A DNA stretch of 7,546 nucleotides from an uncultured Bacteroidales bacterium (GTDB taxonomy: Bacteria; Bacteroidota; Bacteroidia; Bacteroidales; Bacteroidaceae). Below are positions 5,268-7,546 of the stretch, one piece after another. The notes below the pieces were generated by a model. The model saw nothing but the letters and a program-made list of their open reading frames with translations, was not told the DNA's origin and did no database searches. The translations under genes were made by a program, and so were the position numbers. Numbering within the stretch: the stretch's first letter is position 1; the number at the start of each line of letters is the position of its first letter. The stretch covers positions 1-7,546 of the forward strand of contig CAMAMZ010000099.1 of NCBI GenBank assembly GCA_945837185.1. Direction: 5' to 3'.

Positions 5268-6698
5268 ATGAGAATCCATTCAGATGAAGAGCTGGCACAG
5301 CTACTCGACCAACCCATCTTCAGAAGCATCGGCCGTGTGGCCGACGCCATGCATGTGGACTGTTATGTTGTGGGCGGTTACGTCAGAGACCTTTTTCTTG
5401 AACGGCCTTCAAAAGACATTGATGTGGTGGTGGTAGGTAGCGGCATTGCCGTGGCTGAAGCTTTGAAGAAGGAATTGGGCAAGAAAGCACACCTTACGGT
5501 ATTCCGCAATTTCGGCACAGCACAAGTTAAGATGGGTGCTACAGAGGTGGAATTTGTGGGGGCTCGCAAGGAGAGCTATAGTCATGACAGCCGTAAGCCG
5601 CATGTAGAGGACGGCACCTTGGAAGATGACCAGAACCGTCGTGACTTCACCATCAATGCCTTGGCTATTTGCCTGAACGAGGACTGCTTTGGCCAGTTGA
5701 TGGACCCTTTTGATGGCATTTACGATTTGGAAGACAAGCTGATCCGCACACCACTCGATCCGGACATCACCTTCTCTGACGACCCTCTGCGTATGATGCG
5801 GTGCATCCGCTTTGCTACCCAACTGGGGTTCTTCATCGACGAAGAGACCTTTGACGCCCTCACACGCAATGCGGAACGCATCAAGATTATCAGTGCAGAA
5901 CGTATCATAGAGGAACTCAACAAAATCATAGCCTCACCAATCCCCAGCCGAGGCATTGTCGATTTGTATCGCTCTGGGCTTCTGGCTTACATCCTGCCGG
6001 AACTCACCGCCCTCGACGTGGTGGAGACTCGCAATGGCAGAAAGCATAAGAATAACTTCTATCACACGTTGGAAGTGCTCGACAATCTGGCGGCTACATC
6101 CGATAACCTGTGGCTACGGTGGAGTGCCTTGCTCCATGACATCGGCAAACCAAAATCCAAACGTTGGGACCCGCTACAAGGCTGGACCTTCCATAATCAT
6201 AATTATATAGGGGCAAAAATGATTCCTACCCTTTTCCGCAGACTGAAACTGCCTATGGACGCAAAGATGCGGTATGTGGAAAAGATGGTCGACTTGCACA
6301 TGCGTCCCATCGTCATCGCTGATGAGGAAGTGACAGATAGTGCTGTTCGCCGCCTTCTCAATGATGCCGGCGATGATATCAATGACCTCATGCAACTCTG
6401 TGAAGCGGATATCACCAGTAAGAATCAAGAACGCAAACAGCGGTTCTTAGACAATTTCGCAATGGTACGTGAACGGCTGCGCGACCTTCAGGAACGCGAT
6501 TACAAACGGTTGCTGCAACCTTGCATTGATGGCAACGAGATTATGGAGATGTTCCAACTTAAACCCAGTCGTGAGGTAGGCATACTGAAACAAACGCTCA
6601 AAGATGCTGTGCTCGACAACAGAGTACCTAATGAACGGGAGCCTCTCATGAAGCTCCTCATGGCCAAAGCACAGGAGATGGGCATTACCCCCGCCTGA
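5268..6698 (+). CDS. cca: CCA tRNA nucleotidyltransferase with HD domain (class II poly(A) polymerase/CCA family)
   Basis: Adds or repairs the 3' CCA end of tRNAs from CTP and ATP without a nucleic-acid template; cytoplasmic. The protein is 476 aa. The class II nucleotidyltransferase head has GG at 36-37 in VVGGYVRDLFL, catalytic Asp50 and Asp52 in SKDIDVVVVG, RRDFTIN (124-130) and DPLRMMRCIRFA (172-183). The neck carries AERIIEELNKI (210-220). The C-terminal half is an HD phosphohydrolase-type domain with His266 (FYHTLEVL), His290-Asp291 (ALLHDIGKP), HNHN around 309-312 and a later Asp381. The open frame extends back to 5091, but that part overlaps the divergent lipoprotein gene and lies upstream of the promoter, so ATG 5268 is used. 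CCA-adding enzymes and poly(A) polymerases share this head. I see no second homologue here, and a full CCA enzyme is the usual reading for a single Bacteroidota copy. It converges with the next gene, 21 bases between the stops. Confidence 0.93.
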   Translation: MRIHSDEELAQLLDQPIFRSIGRVADAMHVDCYVVGGYVRDLFLERPSKDIDVVVVGSGIAVAEALKKELGKKAHLTVFRNFGTAQVKMGATEVEFVGARKESYSHDSRKPHVEDGTLEDDQNRRDFTINALAICLNEDCFGQLMDPFDGIYDLEDKLIRTPLDPDITFSDDPLRMMRCIRFATQLGFFIDEETFDALTRNAERIKIISAERIIEELNKIIASPIPSRGIVDLYRSGLLAYILPELTALDVVETRNGRKHKNNFYHTLEVLDNLAATSDNLWLRWSALLHDIGKPKSKRWDPLQGWTFHNHNYIGAKMIPTLFRRLKLPMDAKMRYVEKMVDLHMRPIVIADEEVTDSAVRRLLNDAGDDINDLMQLCEADITSKNQERKQRFLDNFAMVRERLRDLQERDYKRLLQPCIDGNEIMEMFQLKPSREVGILKQTLKDAVLDNRVPNEREPLMKLLMAKAQEMGITPA

Positions 6699-6719
6699 GC
6701 CTTGGTCTCACACCCCCAC

Positions 6720-7430
6720 TTACAACCCGAAGCGGTAGGCTACCGAGAAACTGAAATAACGGTTTTGAGCATCTATCGGGCTTTGCACCTTGGTAAGCCC
6801 CCAATGATAGCGTGCATCTAACACCACATTCATATACTCGTATGAGGCACCCAACGGAATGGCTATATCCATCTTCTTATACCCATCGGTAGAGGTGTTT
6901 TCATAAGAGGTGGCAGTGGTATCGTAGGTTCTTGCCCCTGTTTCAATGTGCTGTTGGAACTTCCTTGTATCGTATGCTTCTTTCGCATTGCACAGATAGC
7001 CTACCTGCACTCCTGCCTTGACCGTAAAACCAGGTGCCAAGGAATATTGTGCCATGACAGGCACCTGAAGATAACCCAAGGTAATTTCATGATTGGTAAT
7101 ACCCTCATACGAAGCCAACTTCTCGTCATTGGCTTCTTCTACCAGCACATCATAGTTGCCGTATTTGCACCCCAGCGTAGCATAGGCTGCACCCAACGAA
7201 AAGGCAAAGCGGTCTGACAGATGGCAAACACCATCTACGCCCACAACAAAGCCCGGAGTGTTCTTGGCCTTTATCTTCCCCCCATTGTCGGTCAGCATCA
7301 AGTCGCTGTTTGTAAGGGTAGCCACCGTTACACCCACACGGGGCACTACAGAGAAGGTTGCCGCCCGCTCTTGGGCCTGTACTCCCACGGTGCTGCACAC
7401 CATGAGCATGAGCATGAGAATCTTGTTCAT
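6720..7430 (-). CDS. PorT-like outer membrane beta-barrel protein
   Basis: A 236-aa secreted protein predicted to form a small outer membrane beta-barrel. It starts MNKILMLMLMVCSTVGVQAQ, a signal peptide with likely cleavage after VQA (residue 19). The mature chain alternates amphipathic strands with polar loops: VVPRVGVTVATL (28-39), GFVVGVDGVCHLSDRFAFSLGAAY (about 60-83), LGYLQVPVMAQYSL (118-131), FTVKAGVQVGYLC (135-147), AIPLGASYEYM (190-200) and a closing strand ending YRFGL. The pattern of a glycine turn, a 'sdrfafslGaaY' strand and a 'YLqvPvmaqY' strand is that of the PorT/outer membrane beta-barrel group of Bacteroidota. Residues about 150-184 form a long Thr-, Glu- and Asp-rich loop, probably extracellular. 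Substrate and partners cannot be read from the sequence. It is convergent with cca, and its own upstream region holds two candidate -7 elements. Confidence 0.85.
   Translation of the reverse strand: MNKILMLMLMVCSTVGVQAQERAATFSVVPRVGVTVATLTNSDLMLTDNGGKIKAKNTPGFVVGVDGVCHLSDRFAFSLGAAYATLGCKYGNYDVLVEEANDEKLASYEGITNHEITLGYLQVPVMAQYSLAPGFTVKAGVQVGYLCNAKEAYDTRKFQQHIETGARTYDTTATSYENTSTDGYKKMDIAIPLGASYEYMNVVLDARYHWGLTKVQSPIDAQNRYFSFSVAYRFGL
7401..7418 (-). repeat. Three tandem hexamers inside a signal peptide
   Basis: CATGAG is repeated three times without interruption on the plus strand. On the coding strand the repeat gives the alternating Leu-Met residues of the beta-barrel protein's signal peptide. 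A gain or loss of one unit would change the hydrophobic core by two residues while keeping frame. Confidence 0.85.
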
Positions 7431-7451
7431 CTTGACTGTTACTTATTTTTG

Positions 7452-7483
7452 CAAAATTACTATGAATAGATAATGCAAAGGTA
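7452..7483 (-). promoter_or_regulatory. Two candidate -7 elements upstream of the beta-barrel gene
   Basis: On the minus strand TACCTTTG (7483-7476) and TAATTTTG (7459-7452) both match TAnnTTTG. The inner one would start transcription about 15 bases before ATG 7430 and has TTTG 16 bases upstream, shorter than the usual 19-21. The outer one is identical to the cca -7 element but has no TTTG at the right distance. Which one is used, or both, cannot be decided from sequence. Confidence 0.5.
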
Positions 7484-7546
7484 ATGCAATTCATCCACAC
7501 CCCCCACGTTCGGTTGTGCTATTTAGTATTTTTTGACTTTCTGCAC
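7484..7546. other. Distal upstream region, no gene seen
   Basis: No coding signature is visible up to the window edge. TTTTTTG at 7529-7535 could be the -33 element of a rightward promoter whose -7 would lie beyond the edge, but this cannot be tested here. A run of seven C (7499-7505) is the only compositional oddity. Confidence 0.4.

Noticed and set aside
6699..6719. Shared terminator between the convergent cca and beta-barrel genes
   Set aside because: Only a weak TGAG/CTCA pairing is present, with no T-tract in either direction; termination cannot be supported.

Overview
The window looks like a core-genome segment of a Bacteroidota chromosome, most likely order Bacteroidales and Prevotella-like. 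Three things point there: the families present (two-copy DUF1599/Nmad1 protein, MauE/DoxX plus thioredoxin-like membrane protein, secreted SPOR protein, PorT-like beta-barrel); promoters of the Bacteroidota type (TTTG, 19-20 bases, TAnnTTTG); and the general lack of strong Shine-Dalgarno sequences. I see no mobile element, CRISPR array, tRNA or rRNA, and no stretch over 300 bases without a gene.

Left part (1-4707, minus strand). A tightly packed gene string reads right to left: DUF1599/Nmad1 protein (4118-4666), MauE/DoxX-type membrane protein with a thioredoxin-like domain, triosephosphate isomerase (2044-2802), SPOR-domain envelope protein (1361-1939), GTP cyclohydrolase I folE (771-1358) and exodeoxyribonuclease III (719 to the left edge, where it is cut just before its catalytic Asp-His). 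The only clear promoter on this strand upstream of the string is at 4676-4707, so these genes may form one operon. A hairpin followed by a pyrimidine-rich tract between tpiA and the SPOR gene could attenuate or end some transcripts.

The most unusual point is at 2803-2844. The membrane-protein gene has no stop codon before tpiA, so 4128-2044 is one 694-codon open frame: six predicted membrane segments and a periplasmic thioredoxin-like domain, then a short AT-rich linker, then a complete TPI with all catalytic residues. The predicted topology places the C-terminus in the cytoplasm, so a membrane-tethered TPI would be topologically possible. The linker looks like former intergenic DNA, however. 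A one-base length change, or independent initiation at the tpiA ATG, would give two ordinary proteins.

Right part (4751-7546). A small lipoprotein gene (minus) is divergent from a CCA tRNA nucleotidyltransferase/HD gene (plus, 5268-6698) that has a near-ideal Bacteroidota promoter. It converges, with 21 bases between the stop codons, on a PorT-like outer membrane beta-barrel gene (minus, 6720-7430). The last 116 bases hold that gene's upstream region with two candidate -7 elements.

Most of the content is housekeeping: glycolysis, pterin/folate, DNA repair, tRNA maturation and envelope. I found no defence island or other clearly new multi-gene system. The DoxX-TPI continuous frame is the observation most worth testing.
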